A DNA stretch of 64,000 nucleotides, taken from Bordetella parapertussis (GTDB lineage: Bacteria; Pseudomonadota; Gammaproteobacteria; Burkholderiales; Burkholderiaceae_B). The stretch spans positions 124,001 through 188,000 of the forward strand of contig CAMDFD010000001.1 of the NCBI GenBank assembly GCA_945897365.1, written 5' to 3'. The notes beneath the pieces are model-generated. The model was not told the origin of the DNA. It made no database searches and was given only the letters and a program-made list of their open reading frames with translations. A program made the translations under genes and the position numbers. Below, piece by piece: positions 24,800-33,634 of the stretch; position 1 is the first letter of the stretch, and every line of letters begins with the position of its first letter.

Positions 24800-27700
24800 G
24801 GGCGATTCATAAACTCGTAAAGCACTTCACCGGTATGCGACTTGTGACGCGCGGCGACCACTTTCTCGGGGGTGCCTTCGATGACGAGTTGTCCGCCACC
24901 CGAACCACCTTCCGGACCTAAATCCAACAGCCAATCGGCTTCGGCAATGATGTCCAGATTGTGTTCGATCACCACAACAGTGTTTCCAGCCTCAACCAGG
25001 CGGTGCAAGACACGAATCAGTTTTTCCACATCGGCCATCGACAGCCCGACCGTGGGTTCATCCAAGACATAAAGGGTATGCGGCAGACGAGAGGCCCGTC
25101 CGGTCGTGATCACACCCTCGGTCATTCGAGCTTTGGCGAGCTCGGTCACGAGCTTGATGCGTTGCGCTTCACCACCAGAAAGCGTGGGGGAGGGCTGTCC
25201 CAGTGTCAGGTAACCCAGCCCCACATCTTGCATTAACTGTAACGGGTGTTTGATGCGTGGATGCGCCGCAAAATACCCGATCGCGTCATCGACTTCCATA
25301 GAGAGTACGTCCCCCGCGTGTTTCTCACGCATCCTGACACCCAAGGTGTCGGTATTGAAACGCGCGCCATTGCACGCATCACAGGGTACTTTGACGTCAG
25401 GCAGAAAGCTCATCTCCAACGTGCGCATGCCTTGGCCTTCGCACAGCGGACAACGGCCATCGCCCGTATTAAAGGAAAAACGGCCTGCGCCCCAGCCGCG
25501 AATGCGGGCTTCGTTGGTTTCAGCAAACTGTTTGCGGACATCGTCCCAAAAACCGATATAGGTTGCGGGACACGAGCGCGGCGTTTTACCGATCGGCGTT
25601 TGATCCACTTCGAGCACGCGATCCAAGGCATCCCAGCCGGTAATGTCTGCACAACCAAACCAGGGTTGTGCACCGCGCGCCGCAATTGCGGCAGAAAGAT
25701 TGTCCAGCAATACCTCTCGCGCAAGCGTGGACTTACCAGAACCGGACACACCGGTCACGACGCTGAGACGGCCAATCGGAAAATGTGCGGTGACACCACG
25801 CAAATTGTGCAACGTCGCACCCTTGACCGTGATCATCGGCGTATCTTTTGCAATCGGACGTCGAGGCTGCAGTGGATGCGCTAAGGGGTGACGCAAGTAA
25901 TGTCCTGTGGTCGACTCTGGCGCGTCCATGAGGTCTTGCAGCGTACCCTGTGCGACCACGCGACCGCCACGCACCCCTGCACCTGGACCAATATCGATAA
26001 TGTGCTCAGCCCGACGAATCGTTTCGTCATCGTGCTCCACCACCACCAGGGTATTGCCATTTTTCTCCAGCCTGGAAAGTGCGCCGAGCAGGATACGATT
26101 GTCACGCGGATGCAAGCCAATCGTAGGCTCATCCAGCACATAACAGACGCCTTGCATGTTTGAACCTAATTGTGCAGCGAGACGTATACGTTGCGCTTCG
26201 CCACCAGATAGGGTCGGCGCGGCGCGATCGAGGGCCAGATAGCCCAAGCCGACTTCTTGCATAAACTGCAGACGGCCACGGATTTCACTGAGAATGTCAC
26301 GTGCAATTTCAGCATCCCGACCCCGTAAGACGAGGCCCGTAAAAAAGGTGTGTGCGTCGGAGACGGGCATACCGGCCAGCTCGGCGATGGATTTGTCACG
26401 CCACAATACCGCGCGCGCAATTGGATTGAGGCGTGCACCATGACAGCTCGTGCAGGTTTGCGTCTCACCCTCATACGAAGCATTCCACGCGTTCTCTTCA
26501 CCGGTTTGTTCACCGTCGAAACCTTGCAATTGCAGACCTGTTCCAAAACACCCCTGACACCAGCCGTGTTTGGAGTTGTAGGAGAACATCCTGGGATCTG
26601 GCTCTGGGAAGCTGGTGCCGCAACTCGGACAGGCGCGCTTGACAGAAAAATGCGTTTGTTCAAGCGGCGCTGACATATCGGTTTCGAGTTTACCCAGAGG
26701 CCAGAGCACACTCATCACCCCTTGGCCGTATTCGAGTGCACTGCGGACCGCTTCACGTAAAGCCGCTTCGTCTTTGGTGCTGACAATTAAATCAGCAACC
26801 GGTAACTCAATGTTGTGCTCTTTAAAACGATCCAGACGTGGCCATTTGGCGGTACCGATAAATACATTGTCGACGCGCAGATGCGTAAAACCTTTGCCCG
26901 AGGCCCATTTGGCCAGATCGGTATAGAAACCTTTTCTTGCCGTGACCAGAGGTGCCATCAGGCCGATGCGCTCGCCTTTGTGGTCACGCATGATGCGCGC
27001 GACAATTTGATCCGCGCTTTGAGGCTCTACGCTGACCTGACAAGTCGGACACATTTGTGTGCCGAGCTTCATGTACATCAGGCGCAAGAAATGATGGATC
27101 TCCGTCATGGTCGCGACGGTCGATTTACGTCCGCCACGGCTGGTACGTTGCTCGATGGCCACAGTCGGTGGAATGCCAAAAATGGCATCCACGTCGGGCT
27201 TGCCGGCAGGCTGCACGATCGCGCGCGCATAGGCGTTCAAGGACTCGAGGTAGCGGCGCTGACCCTCGTTAAACAAAATATCAAATGCCAATGTCGACTT
27301 ACCCGAGCCCGACACACCCGTGATGACGGTGAACTTATCGTGCGGGATACTGACATTGATATTTTTAAGATTGTGTTCGCGTGCATGCAAAATATCGATG
27401 CTGTGGGCGCGACGGCGTTCTTTCAACACGCTCTGCAGGGGACGACCACTCGTTGCGCTGATTTCACTTGCGGGCAAGCCTGACGCACTCGAGCCAATCG
27501 CATCCGGCGTCATGGCCACGGCATACTCACGTAGCGCCGCACCCGTGTGTGAGCGCGGATTCGCCATCACGGATTCTGGGCTGCCCACGGCCACCAGTTC
27601 ACCGCCGCCCTCGCCACCCTCTGGACCCAAGTCGAGTACCCAATCCGCGGCACGAATCACATCGAGGTTGTGCTCGATGATGAGTAAGGTATGTCCCGCG

Positions 27701-30414
27701 CCCAACAGCTTGCGAAACGCGCGCATCAGCCGCGCGACATCATCAAAGTGCAAGCCTGTGGTGGGTTCGTCAAATAAAAATAAACTCCCCTTTTTAGCGA
27801 CCTTGGCAGTGGAAATCCCACTACGTGCCGCCTCGGCGAGGTGTCCCGCTAACTTCAGACGTTGCGCTTCACCACCCGACAACGTTGGAACAGGTTGACC
27901 CAGCTTGACGTACTCTAGGCCGACATCGGCAAGAGGTGCGAGACCCAGCTGCACATCGCGCAAGCCTTTGAAAAACTCCAAAGCCTCTGACACTGTCATA
28001 TCGAGTACCGCGTCAATCGAGGCGCGTCGTCCTAGGTGTTCGATTTGGACTTCGCGGACCTCGGGTCGAAAGCGCTTGCCATCGCAATCCGGACAGCGGA
28101 TGTAGATGTCCGATAAAAACTGCATCTCGACGTGTTCAAACCCTGTGCCACCACAGGTCGGACAACGACCATCGCCGCTGTTAAAGCTAAAGGTCCCCGC
28201 CGTGTAGCCACGCTCACGCGCCACCGGGGCTTGCGCAAAGAGTTTACGGATCGGATCAAACGCGCCCACATAGCTTGCAGGATTGGAGCGAGCAGTCTTG
28301 CCGATTTGTGCCTGATTGACCATCACCACATCGGCGAGTTGCTCCGCGCCTAAGAGACGATCAAACGCACCGGGTGTTTCGGTCGGCTTGCCCATGATCT
28401 TGAGTAGGCCCGGGTACAACACGTCTTGAATGAGTGTAGATTTACCCGAACCTGAGACGCCCGTCACACACACCAAACGTCCCAAAGGAATTTCGATCGA
28501 GATATTTTTGAGGTTGTTCGCAGTCACCCCCTCAAGAATGAGTCTGGGGGTGTTCGCCGCGACGGGCATCGGACGTGGCGCTTCGACCTTGAGTCGACCA
28601 CCCATGTATTTGCCCGTCAGTGTGTTGGCGTCTTTGAGGGCCGCGGGTGTGCCATCAAACACGATTTGACCACCGCGCTCTCCTGGACCGGGGCCGACAT
28701 CGATCACACGATCGGCGGCGATCATGACCTGTGGATCATGTTCGACGACGACGAGGGTATTGCCCGCGTCACGCAGTCGATGCATCACCTCCACGACGCG
28801 ATGGATATCGCGGGGATGTAAACCAATTGAGGGCTCGTCTAAAACAAACAAGGTGTTCACCAACGATGTGCCAAGCGCAGTCGTCAAATTGATCCGCTGC
28901 ACCTCGCCCCCTGAAAGCGTGCGACTTTGTCGGTCTAGTGTCAAATATCCCAACCCCACATCGCATAAAAACTTAAGTCGCGCACGGACCTCGGTCAACA
29001 CCAGATCCATGGCCGCATCCATCGCACCCGGAAAGCTCAGTTGATCAGCGAACGCGCGTAGCTGAACGATTGGCGTCAACATTAAATCCTGAATCGACTT
29101 GCCCTCGATGCGCCACAGCAAAGCATCGGGCTTGAGGCGCGCGCCTTTGCAAGTCGGGCAGGGCGTATAGCTGCGGTACTTAGACAACAAGACCCGCACA
29201 TGCATTTTGTAAGACTTGGTTTCGAGCCAGTCAAAAAAACGCTGCACGCCATACCATTGGTTTTTCCAAGCCTGACTGCCACCTTTCCAGAGCGGATCGC
29301 CATGTAGCACCCACTCCTGATGTTCGGGTGGCAGATATTTCCAAGGCGTATTGATTGAAACGTTGGCACGCTTGGCGTACTTTTCCATTTCGACCTGACA
29401 TTCTTTGTAGCTCGGTGTCTGCCAGGGCTTGATCGCACCACTCTCGAGCGTCTTGTTCTCGTCTGGAATTACCAAGCCAAAATCAATGCCGATCACGCGG
29501 CCAAAGCCACGGCAAGCCTCACAGGCACCCAGTGGCGAGTTAAAGGAAAACGTACTCGGCAGGGCATTGCTATAACTGATATTGCAATCTGCGCAGTGCA
29601 GCTTGTCACTGAATTTCCAGACAGCCGTATCCGCACCCTCTTGGTCAACCGCATGGACGGACATCAGGCCATTGCCCATTTTGAGGGCAATGTCGAAGGC
29701 TTCCATGACACGAGAGGGCTCTGCACTCGAAAAGCGAAATCGATCTTGTACGACGCGCAGCGTGCGCAGCAGCGGTGACAAGGTTGCTGATTTCTTTTTA
29801 GAGGCTTTGGCAGGCGCCGCGACCGCCGCGCTTGAGACTGCGCCTGCTTGCAGCGGGCTTTCATCCGCATGGACACGTGTATAGCCTTGCTGCTCCAAAA
29901 ATCCAAGTACCTCTTCCTCGGTAAAGTTCAGTGGCACTTGAACCGGAAAAGTTACCACCAACCTGGGATCGCCCGCTTGTTCAGAACGTTCTTTGACGGC
30001 GGCAAAAATAGACGCGGTGCTGTCACGACAGACCGCCTGTCCACAGCCGCGGCACATGAGCTGCGCGCCCCGCGCAAAGAGCAGCTTGAGATGGTCATTG
30101 AGCTCTGTCATGGTGCCGACCGTACTGCGCGAGCTGCGCACAGGGTTGGTTTGATCAATTGCGATGGCAGGCAAAATGCCTTCGATGCGATCGACAACCG
30201 GTTTATCCATGCGATCCAGAAATTGACGCGCGTAGGGCGAAAAGGTCTCGACATAGCGTCGCTGACCCTCGGCATAGAGTGTGTCAAACGCCAGAGAGCT
30301 TTTACCTGAGCCGCTCACGCCCGTGACGACCGTCAATTCGCCCGTATTGAGGGTCAAATCGAGGTTTTTTAGATTGTTCTGGCGCGCGCCAGTAATACGA
30401 ATAGTTGGGTTCAT
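24796..30414 (-). CDS. uvrA: double-length UvrA-like protein with four ABC ATPase cores
   Basis: 1872-residue tandem UvrA. Canonical UvrA (about 940 residues) carries two ABC cassettes; here two complete UvrA-like units are joined. Walker A motifs GVSGSGKS occur near residues 32, 655, 1036 and 1558. ABC signatures LSGGE occur near 501, 845, 1405 and 1746. CxxC zinc-module cysteines appear in each half (e.g. CPTCGGTG/CPDCDGKR in the first, CPLCEGQG/CDACNGAR in the second), with UvrB-binding-like regions after the first and third cassettes and an Ala/Lys/Ser-rich insert near residue 205. The halves meet around residues 985-1010. Long UvrA proteins of this kind are known in Burkholderiales. Damage recognition with UvrB/UvrC is the inferred role, but a canonical-size uvrA elsewhere cannot be excluded. 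Confidence 0.92.
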   Translation of the reverse strand: MNPTIRITGARQNNLKNLDLTLNTGELTVVTGVSGSGKSSLAFDTLYAEGQRRYVETFSPYARQFLDRMDKPVVDRIEGILPAIAIDQTNPVRSSRSTVGTMTELNDHLKLLFARGAQLMCRGCGQAVCRDSTASIFAAVKERSEQAGDPRLVVTFPVQVPLNFTEEEVLGFLEQQGYTRVHADESPLQAGAVSSAAVAAPAKASKKKSATLSPLLRTLRVVQDRFRFSSAEPSRVMEAFDIALKMGNGLMSVHAVDQEGADTAVWKFSDKLHCADCNISYSNALPSTFSFNSPLGACEACRGFGRVIGIDFGLVIPDENKTLESGAIKPWQTPSYKECQVEMEKYAKRANVSINTPWKYLPPEHQEWVLHGDPLWKGGSQAWKNQWYGVQRFFDWLETKSYKMHVRVLLSKYRSYTPCPTCKGARLKPDALLWRIEGKSIQDLMLTPIVQLRAFADQLSFPGAMDAAMDLVLTEVRARLKFLCDVGLGYLTLDRQSRTLSGGEVQRINLTTALGTSLVNTLFVLDEPSIGLHPRDIHRVVEVMHRLRDAGNTLVVVEHDPQVMIAADRVIDVGPGPGERGGQIVFDGTPAALKDANTLTGKYMGGRLKVEAPRPMPVAANTPRLILEGVTANNLKNISIEIPLGRLVCVTGVSGSGKSTLIQDVLYPGLLKIMGKPTETPGAFDRLLGAEQLADVVMVNQAQIGKTARSNPASYVGAFDPIRKLFAQAPVARERGYTAGTFSFNSGDGRCPTCGGTGFEHVEMQFLSDIYIRCPDCDGKRFRPEVREVQIEHLGRRASIDAVLDMTVSEALEFFKGLRDVQLGLAPLADVGLEYVKLGQPVPTLSGGEAQRLKLAGHLAEAARSGISTAKVAKKGSLFLFDEPTTGLHFDDVARLMRAFRKLLGAGHTLLIIEHNLDVIRAADWVLDLGPEGGEGGGELVAVGSPESVMANPRSHTGAALREYAVAMTPDAIGSSASGLPASEISATSGRPLQSVLKERRRAHSIDILHAREHNLKNINVSIPHDKFTVITGVSGSGKSTLAFDILFNEGQRRYLESLNAYARAIVQPAGKPDVDAIFGIPPTVAIEQRTSRGGRKSTVATMTEIHHFLRLMYMKLGTQMCPTCQVSVEPQSADQIVARIMRDHKGERIGLMAPLVTARKGFYTDLAKWASGKGFTHLRVDNVFIGTAKWPRLDRFKEHNIELPVADLIVSTKDEAALREAVRSALEYGQGVMSVLWPLGKLETDMSAPLEQTHFSVKRACPSCGTSFPEPDPRMFSYNSKHGWCQGCFGTGLQLQGFDGEQTGEENAWNASYEGETQTCTSCHGARLNPIARAVLWRDKSIAELAGMPVSDAHTFFTGLVLRGRDAEIARDILSEIRGRLQFMQEVGLGYLALDRAAPTLSGGEAQRIRLAAQLGSNMQGVCYVLDEPTIGLHPRDNRILLGALSRLEKNGNTLVVVEHDDETIRRAEHIIDIGPGAGVRGGRVVAQGTLQDLMDAPESTTGHYLRHPLAHPLQPRRPIAKDTPMITVKGATLHNLRGVTAHFPIGRLSVVTGVSGSGKSTLAREVLLDNLSAAIAARGAQPWFGCADITGWDALDRVLEVDQTPIGKTPRSCPATYIGFWDDVRKQFAETNEARIRGWGAGRFSFNTGDGRCPLCEGQGMRTLEMSFLPDVKVPCDACNGARFNTDTLGVRMREKHAGDVLSMEVDDAIGYFAAHPRIKHPLQLMQDVGLGYLTLGQPSPTLSGGEAQRIKLVTELAKARMTEGVITTGRASRLPHTLYVLDEPTVGLSMADVEKLIRVLHRLVEAGNTVVVIEHNLDIIAEADWLLDLGPEGGSGGGQLVIEGTPEKVVAARHKSHTGEVLYEFMNRP

Positions 30415-30516
30415 GCTGCAATCATAGAATGCCAGCCTGAAGGCTGCGTGGAAAACCAGATGAATATTCTGGCCGGATATAGGGTAATATACGTAGTTAA
30501 ATACCGGAGAATTGCT

Positions 30517-30648
30517 ATGGCTTCAGAAACAAAACGCACCCGCCGCAACACTCTTGAGCGCCGTTGCTTGGGCAAGGCCTTCAAGCGCCTGTTCGTCAAC
30601 GCACCGAAAGGCGTGTTCAAAATGCTGGAAAAAGTCAAGAAAGCCTGA
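30517..30648 (+). CDS. small highly basic protein, 43 residues
   Basis: Short ORF with GGAGA seven bases before ATG 30517 and a strong terminator 40 bases after its stop, i.e. a compact free-standing transcription unit between uvrA and the cyclase gene. The product has 14 Lys/Arg against 3 Glu (net about +11), one Cys and no membrane segment. The C-terminal half (GKAFKRLFVNAPKGVFKMLE) could form a cationic amphipathic helix. I recognise no family. A nucleic-acid- or ribosome-associated peptide is possible but not supported beyond charge. The open frame extends upstream to 30448, without a ribosome site there. Confidence 0.6.
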   Translation: MASETKRTRRNTLERRCLGKAFKRLFVNAPKGVFKMLEKVKKA

Positions 30649-30687
30649 GTTTTTGGCATTCTGACAAAGCACTTAGAATGAAGTATG

Positions 30688-30725
30688 GGGCTGCAAACTT
30701 TATGGTTTGCAGCCCTTTTACTTTT
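30688..30725 (+). terminator. strong Rho-independent terminator of the small basic ORF
   Basis: Perfect 11-base stem GGGCTGCAAAC (30688-30698) / GTTTGCAGCCC (30705-30715), loop TTTATG, followed by TTTTACTTTTTT. It ends the unit starting at 30517 and isolates the downstream cyclase gene. Confidence 0.88.
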
Positions 30726-30824
30726 TTCTGCCAAGTTTTTGGGTCTTTTTTACGTTAAAACCGTTCAAACGAACCAAGACAGTCCACGATCGTTTAATTT
30801 AATAATAAAACCTGGAGATCAGCT

Positions 30825-31880
30825 ATGAGTGGGAATAAACGTTGGGTTAATCGCCCAGAGGGCTCTACGTGGGGTGATTTTGGTGAAGATGACCAGCGCG
30901 GTCGCATCAATTTGCTGACCTCTGCAAAGCTCAAGCAGGGTATTGCCGAGGTCAAAGAGTTTCAGCCTTTCTGTTTGAGCCTGCCACTGGACCTCCCCGG
31001 CGGTAACTTATTGAATCCACGGCGTTTTCCCCCTGTTATCCGTCCAACCTTGCGTGGCGATCGCCCAAACATGAATTACGGTCTGTTTCGCGATAACGAC
31101 CAGCAAACGGACGTGATCAGCGACGATTTAGTCGTGATGCACCTCCAATACTCCACTCAGTGGGACAGTTTGGCCCACGTGGGCTCCAGATTTGATGCCA
31201 ATGGCGATGGGATCCCTGAGTCCGTCTATTACAACGGCTACCGGGCGGGAGAGCACATTATTGGACCGACGGACGGCAAGGATGCGGGCGTGCCTGGACC
31301 AGGTGAAAACAAGTCTACCTCCAACGCGATGGCGCTCGGCATTCAAAATATGGCCGAGTCCTGCGTACAAGGACGTGGCGTGATGATCGACTTCCACGCC
31401 CACTTTGGTAACAAGCGTGAAATCATTGGTTACGACACGCTGATGCGCGTGATGGAGCAGGACAAAGTCGTCGTCGAGCCTGGCGACATGGTGTGCTTGC
31501 ATACGGGTTTTGCACAACTGCTGATGGACATGAAGGGCAATCCTGACCTGCACACGCTTGAAAACAGTTGCGCGGCCTTGGACGGACGCGATCAAAAACT
31601 CCTCAAGTGGATTACCGACAGTCAGTTGGTAGTCTTGATGGCCGACAACTACGCGGTTGAAACCTATCCGGCAACCAGCCACATCGGTTGCTGCGCGACG
31701 CTGCCGTTGCACGAGCATTGTCTGTTCAAATTGGGTGTACATTTGGGTGAGATGTTTTATCTCACGCCCTTGGCGCAATGGCTGCGTAAAAATGGGCGTA
31801 GCCGTTTCTTATTGACCGCGCCACCACTGCGTTTGCCCGGTGCAGTGGGTTCGCCTGCCACGGCAGTCGCCACGGTTTAA
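30825..31880 (+). CDS. cyclase-family (kynurenine formamidase-like) hydrolase
   Basis: 351-residue member of the putative cyclase family (PF04199 fold), metal-dependent hydrolases that include bacterial kynurenine formamidase and isatin hydrolase. The metal-binding His/Asp pattern is recognisable in QYSTQWDSLAHVGSRFDA, where the family has HxGTHxDAPxH-like spacing, and in GRGVMIDFHAHFG. The third conserved His lies in LPLHEHCLFKLGVHLGE. It is longer than KynB (about 210), as in the large-form cyclases of aerobic degraders. CTGGAG precedes the ATG. It lies 128 bases ahead of a peptide-type ABC transporter, suggesting hydrolysis of an imported amide or lactone. Substrate unknown. Confidence 0.85.
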   Translation: MSGNKRWVNRPEGSTWGDFGEDDQRGRINLLTSAKLKQGIAEVKEFQPFCLSLPLDLPGGNLLNPRRFPPVIRPTLRGDRPNMNYGLFRDNDQQTDVISDDLVVMHLQYSTQWDSLAHVGSRFDANGDGIPESVYYNGYRAGEHIIGPTDGKDAGVPGPGENKSTSNAMALGIQNMAESCVQGRGVMIDFHAHFGNKREIIGYDTLMRVMEQDKVVVEPGDMVCLHTGFAQLLMDMKGNPDLHTLENSCAALDGRDQKLLKWITDSQLVVLMADNYAVETYPATSHIGCCATLPLHEHCLFKLGVHLGEMFYLTPLAQWLRKNGRSRFLLTAPPLRLPGAVGSPATAVATV

Positions 31881-31945
31881 ACGTCAATCAAAAATCCCTC
31901 ATCCGTGATGCTGTCAGTTTGGTGAAAGTTTGAATAAGCTTATGG

Positions 31946-31975
31946 TTGACGCAGTCATCGCGAGTGGGGCAATAT
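31946..31975 (+). promoter_or_regulatory. candidate sigma-70 promoter of the ABC transporter operon
   Basis: TTGACG (31946-31951), 18-base spacer, CAATAT (31970-31975), about 33 bases before the binding-protein start codon. The -35 box is a close match to consensus; the -10 box is moderate. No operator is recognisable. Confidence 0.4.
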
Positions 31976-32008
31976 GACTAGGTTATTTCACTCATACAGG
32001 AGCGTGCC

Positions 32009-33580
32009 ATGCGCCGTACTCTGATCGCTGCGGCCCTTTCAGCCGCGATGCTATTGCCCGGCTTGGGCTTTGCCAAAACATTTAAATGGACCAGCCAGGG
32101 CGATATCCTGACACTGGATCCACATTCACAAAACGAAGGCTTGAACATCGCCGCCAACTTGTGGGTCTACGATCCACTGGTCAAGTACAACGAAAAATTC
32201 GAAGTCGTGCCTTCGCTGGCAACATCGTGGGAGCGACTCAATCCCACCACGATGCGTTTCAAATTGCGCCCCAATGTAAAGTTCCAGGACGGCACACCGT
32301 TCACCGCAGATGACGTCGTGTTTTCGCTCAAGCGCGCCATGTCACCTTCGTCACAGTTCAAGTCCTACGTGGCGGGCATTAGTGATGTCGTGGCTGTTGA
32401 TCCAATGACCGTGGATGTCATTACCGCTGGCCCCAATCCTGTCTTGCTGCGTCAGTTACCTTCTTTGGGCATTATGAGCAAAGCCTGGGCTGAAAAGAAC
32501 AATGCCGTGTTGCCTCAGGATTTCAATAAAAAAGAGGAAAGCTTCTCTGCTCGCAATGCCATGGGCACTGGCCCCTATCAGCTCAAGTCGCGCGAAGTCG
32601 ATATCAAAACGGTCTACGTTGAAAATCCTAACTGGTGGGGCAAGCCGACCAAAACAGGTAACGTGACAGAGATCATATACACCCCGATCAAGCAGAACGC
32701 GACCCGCACGGCTGCGCTGCTTTCCGGCGAAGTCGATTTTGTGCTTGATCCGCCCGCTCAGGATTTGGACCGCTTACGTAAACAAGTCAACGTCTTGGAC
32801 GGTAACGAATACCGCACCATCTACATCGCGATGGATGTTAAAAATCCCGAACTGAAGTACAGCAATATCAAGGGTAAAAACCCACTCGCGGATGTACGTG
32901 TGCGCGAGGCGCTCTATCGCGCTATCGATATCGAGGCGATCAAAAAGTCCGTGATGCGTGGCATGTCCCTGCCCACGGGCGCCATGATTTCTCCACAGGT
33001 CAATGGCTACTCTGATGCCTTAGGCAAGCGCGTTCCTTATGACCCTGTCAAAGCGCGTGAGCTGCTCAAGCAAGCGGGCTACGATAATAACCTCGAGTTC
33101 ACCATCGATTGCCCGAACAACCGCTACATCAATGACGAAGCGATTTGTCAGGCGGTCGTGGCGATGTGGGCCAAGATTGGTGTGAAAACCAAACTCAACG
33201 CCATGCCTCGCGCGACCTTCTTCCCGAAAGTGGCGAACGGCGATACGAGTATTTACCTGTTCGGCTGGGGTGTGCCAACCTTTGATGCCTATTACACACT
33301 TGAGTCGTTGATCCGCAGCAAGGGTAAGGGTGCTGCGGGCGCGTTCAACTACGGAGGTTACTCAAACCCCAAAGTCGATGCATTGATTGACACCATTAAA
33401 ACTGAGACTGACGATGCCAAGCGCACTGCCATGATTCAGGAAGCACTGAGTATCCATGCCAAAGAGTTTGGCACCATTCCTTTACATGACCAGATCATCC
33501 CCTGGGCCATGAAGAAAAATGTCAAAGTGATCCATCGTCCGGACAACCGTCCCGTGATCGAGTGGGTGCGCATCGATTAA
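32009..33580 (+). CDS. oligopeptide-type ABC transporter substrate-binding protein
   Basis: 523-residue family 5 (DppA/OppA type) periplasmic binding protein. Signal peptide to about residue 22 (LLPGLGFAK). Family landmarks: the LDPHSQNEG segment, PSLATSWE with the following KLRPNVKFQDGTPFTADDVVFSLKR region, and the late PYDPVKARELLKQAGY. AGGAGCG lies ahead of the ATG. It is the first gene of a five-gene transporter; a hairpin separates it from the permease genes. Family 5 proteins also bind nickel, haem, glutathione or sugar acids, so the ligand is open; the preceding cyclase may act on it. Confidence 0.93.
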   Translation: MRRTLIAAALSAAMLLPGLGFAKTFKWTSQGDILTLDPHSQNEGLNIAANLWVYDPLVKYNEKFEVVPSLATSWERLNPTTMRFKLRPNVKFQDGTPFTADDVVFSLKRAMSPSSQFKSYVAGISDVVAVDPMTVDVITAGPNPVLLRQLPSLGIMSKAWAEKNNAVLPQDFNKKEESFSARNAMGTGPYQLKSREVDIKTVYVENPNWWGKPTKTGNVTEIIYTPIKQNATRTAALLSGEVDFVLDPPAQDLDRLRKQVNVLDGNEYRTIYIAMDVKNPELKYSNIKGKNPLADVRVREALYRAIDIEAIKKSVMRGMSLPTGAMISPQVNGYSDALGKRVPYDPVKARELLKQAGYDNNLEFTIDCPNNRYINDEAICQAVVAMWAKIGVKTKLNAMPRATFFPKVANGDTSIYLFGWGVPTFDAYYTLESLIRSKGKGAAGAFNYGGYSNPKVDALIDTIKTETDDAKRTAMIQEALSIHAKEFGTIPLHDQIIPWAMKKNVKVIHRPDNRPVIEWVRID

Positions 33581-33594
33581 GCGATGTTTCTAAA

Positions 33595-33618
33595 GCGAGT
33601 CTCCGTGTGGAGGCTCGC
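33595..33618 (+). repeat. intercistronic hairpin after the binding-protein gene
   Basis: 10-base stem GCGAGTCTCC / GGAGGCTCGC with one G-U pair and a GTGT loop, in the 54-base gap between the binding-protein gene and the first permease gene. No U-run follows. Such hairpins typically protect the upstream mRNA from 3' exonucleases and give more binding protein than permease. Confidence 0.7.
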
Positions 33619-33634
33619 ATCTCTGTGAGAATGC

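Noticed and set aside
25246..25884. 212-residue open frame on the plus strand inside uvrA
   Set aside because: Antisense to strongly conserved UvrA coding; Arg/His/Thr-rich composition typical of a shadow frame, no ribosome site.
26815..27483. 222-residue open frame on the plus strand inside uvrA
   Set aside because: Antisense shadow of the third ABC cassette; no recognisable domain or promoter.
30432..30445. CAGCCT / AGGCTG palindrome just upstream of uvrA
   Set aside because: Six-base stem with a two-base loop, not feasible as a hairpin and not matching a known operator such as LexA.
30462..30490. Possible -10 box TAATAT ahead of the 43-residue ORF
   Set aside because: No acceptable -35 box at the right distance, so not listed as a promoter.
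31128..31778. 216-residue minus-strand frame inside the cyclase gene
   Set aside because: Shadow of a well-supported plus-strand gene; His/Val-rich with no domain.
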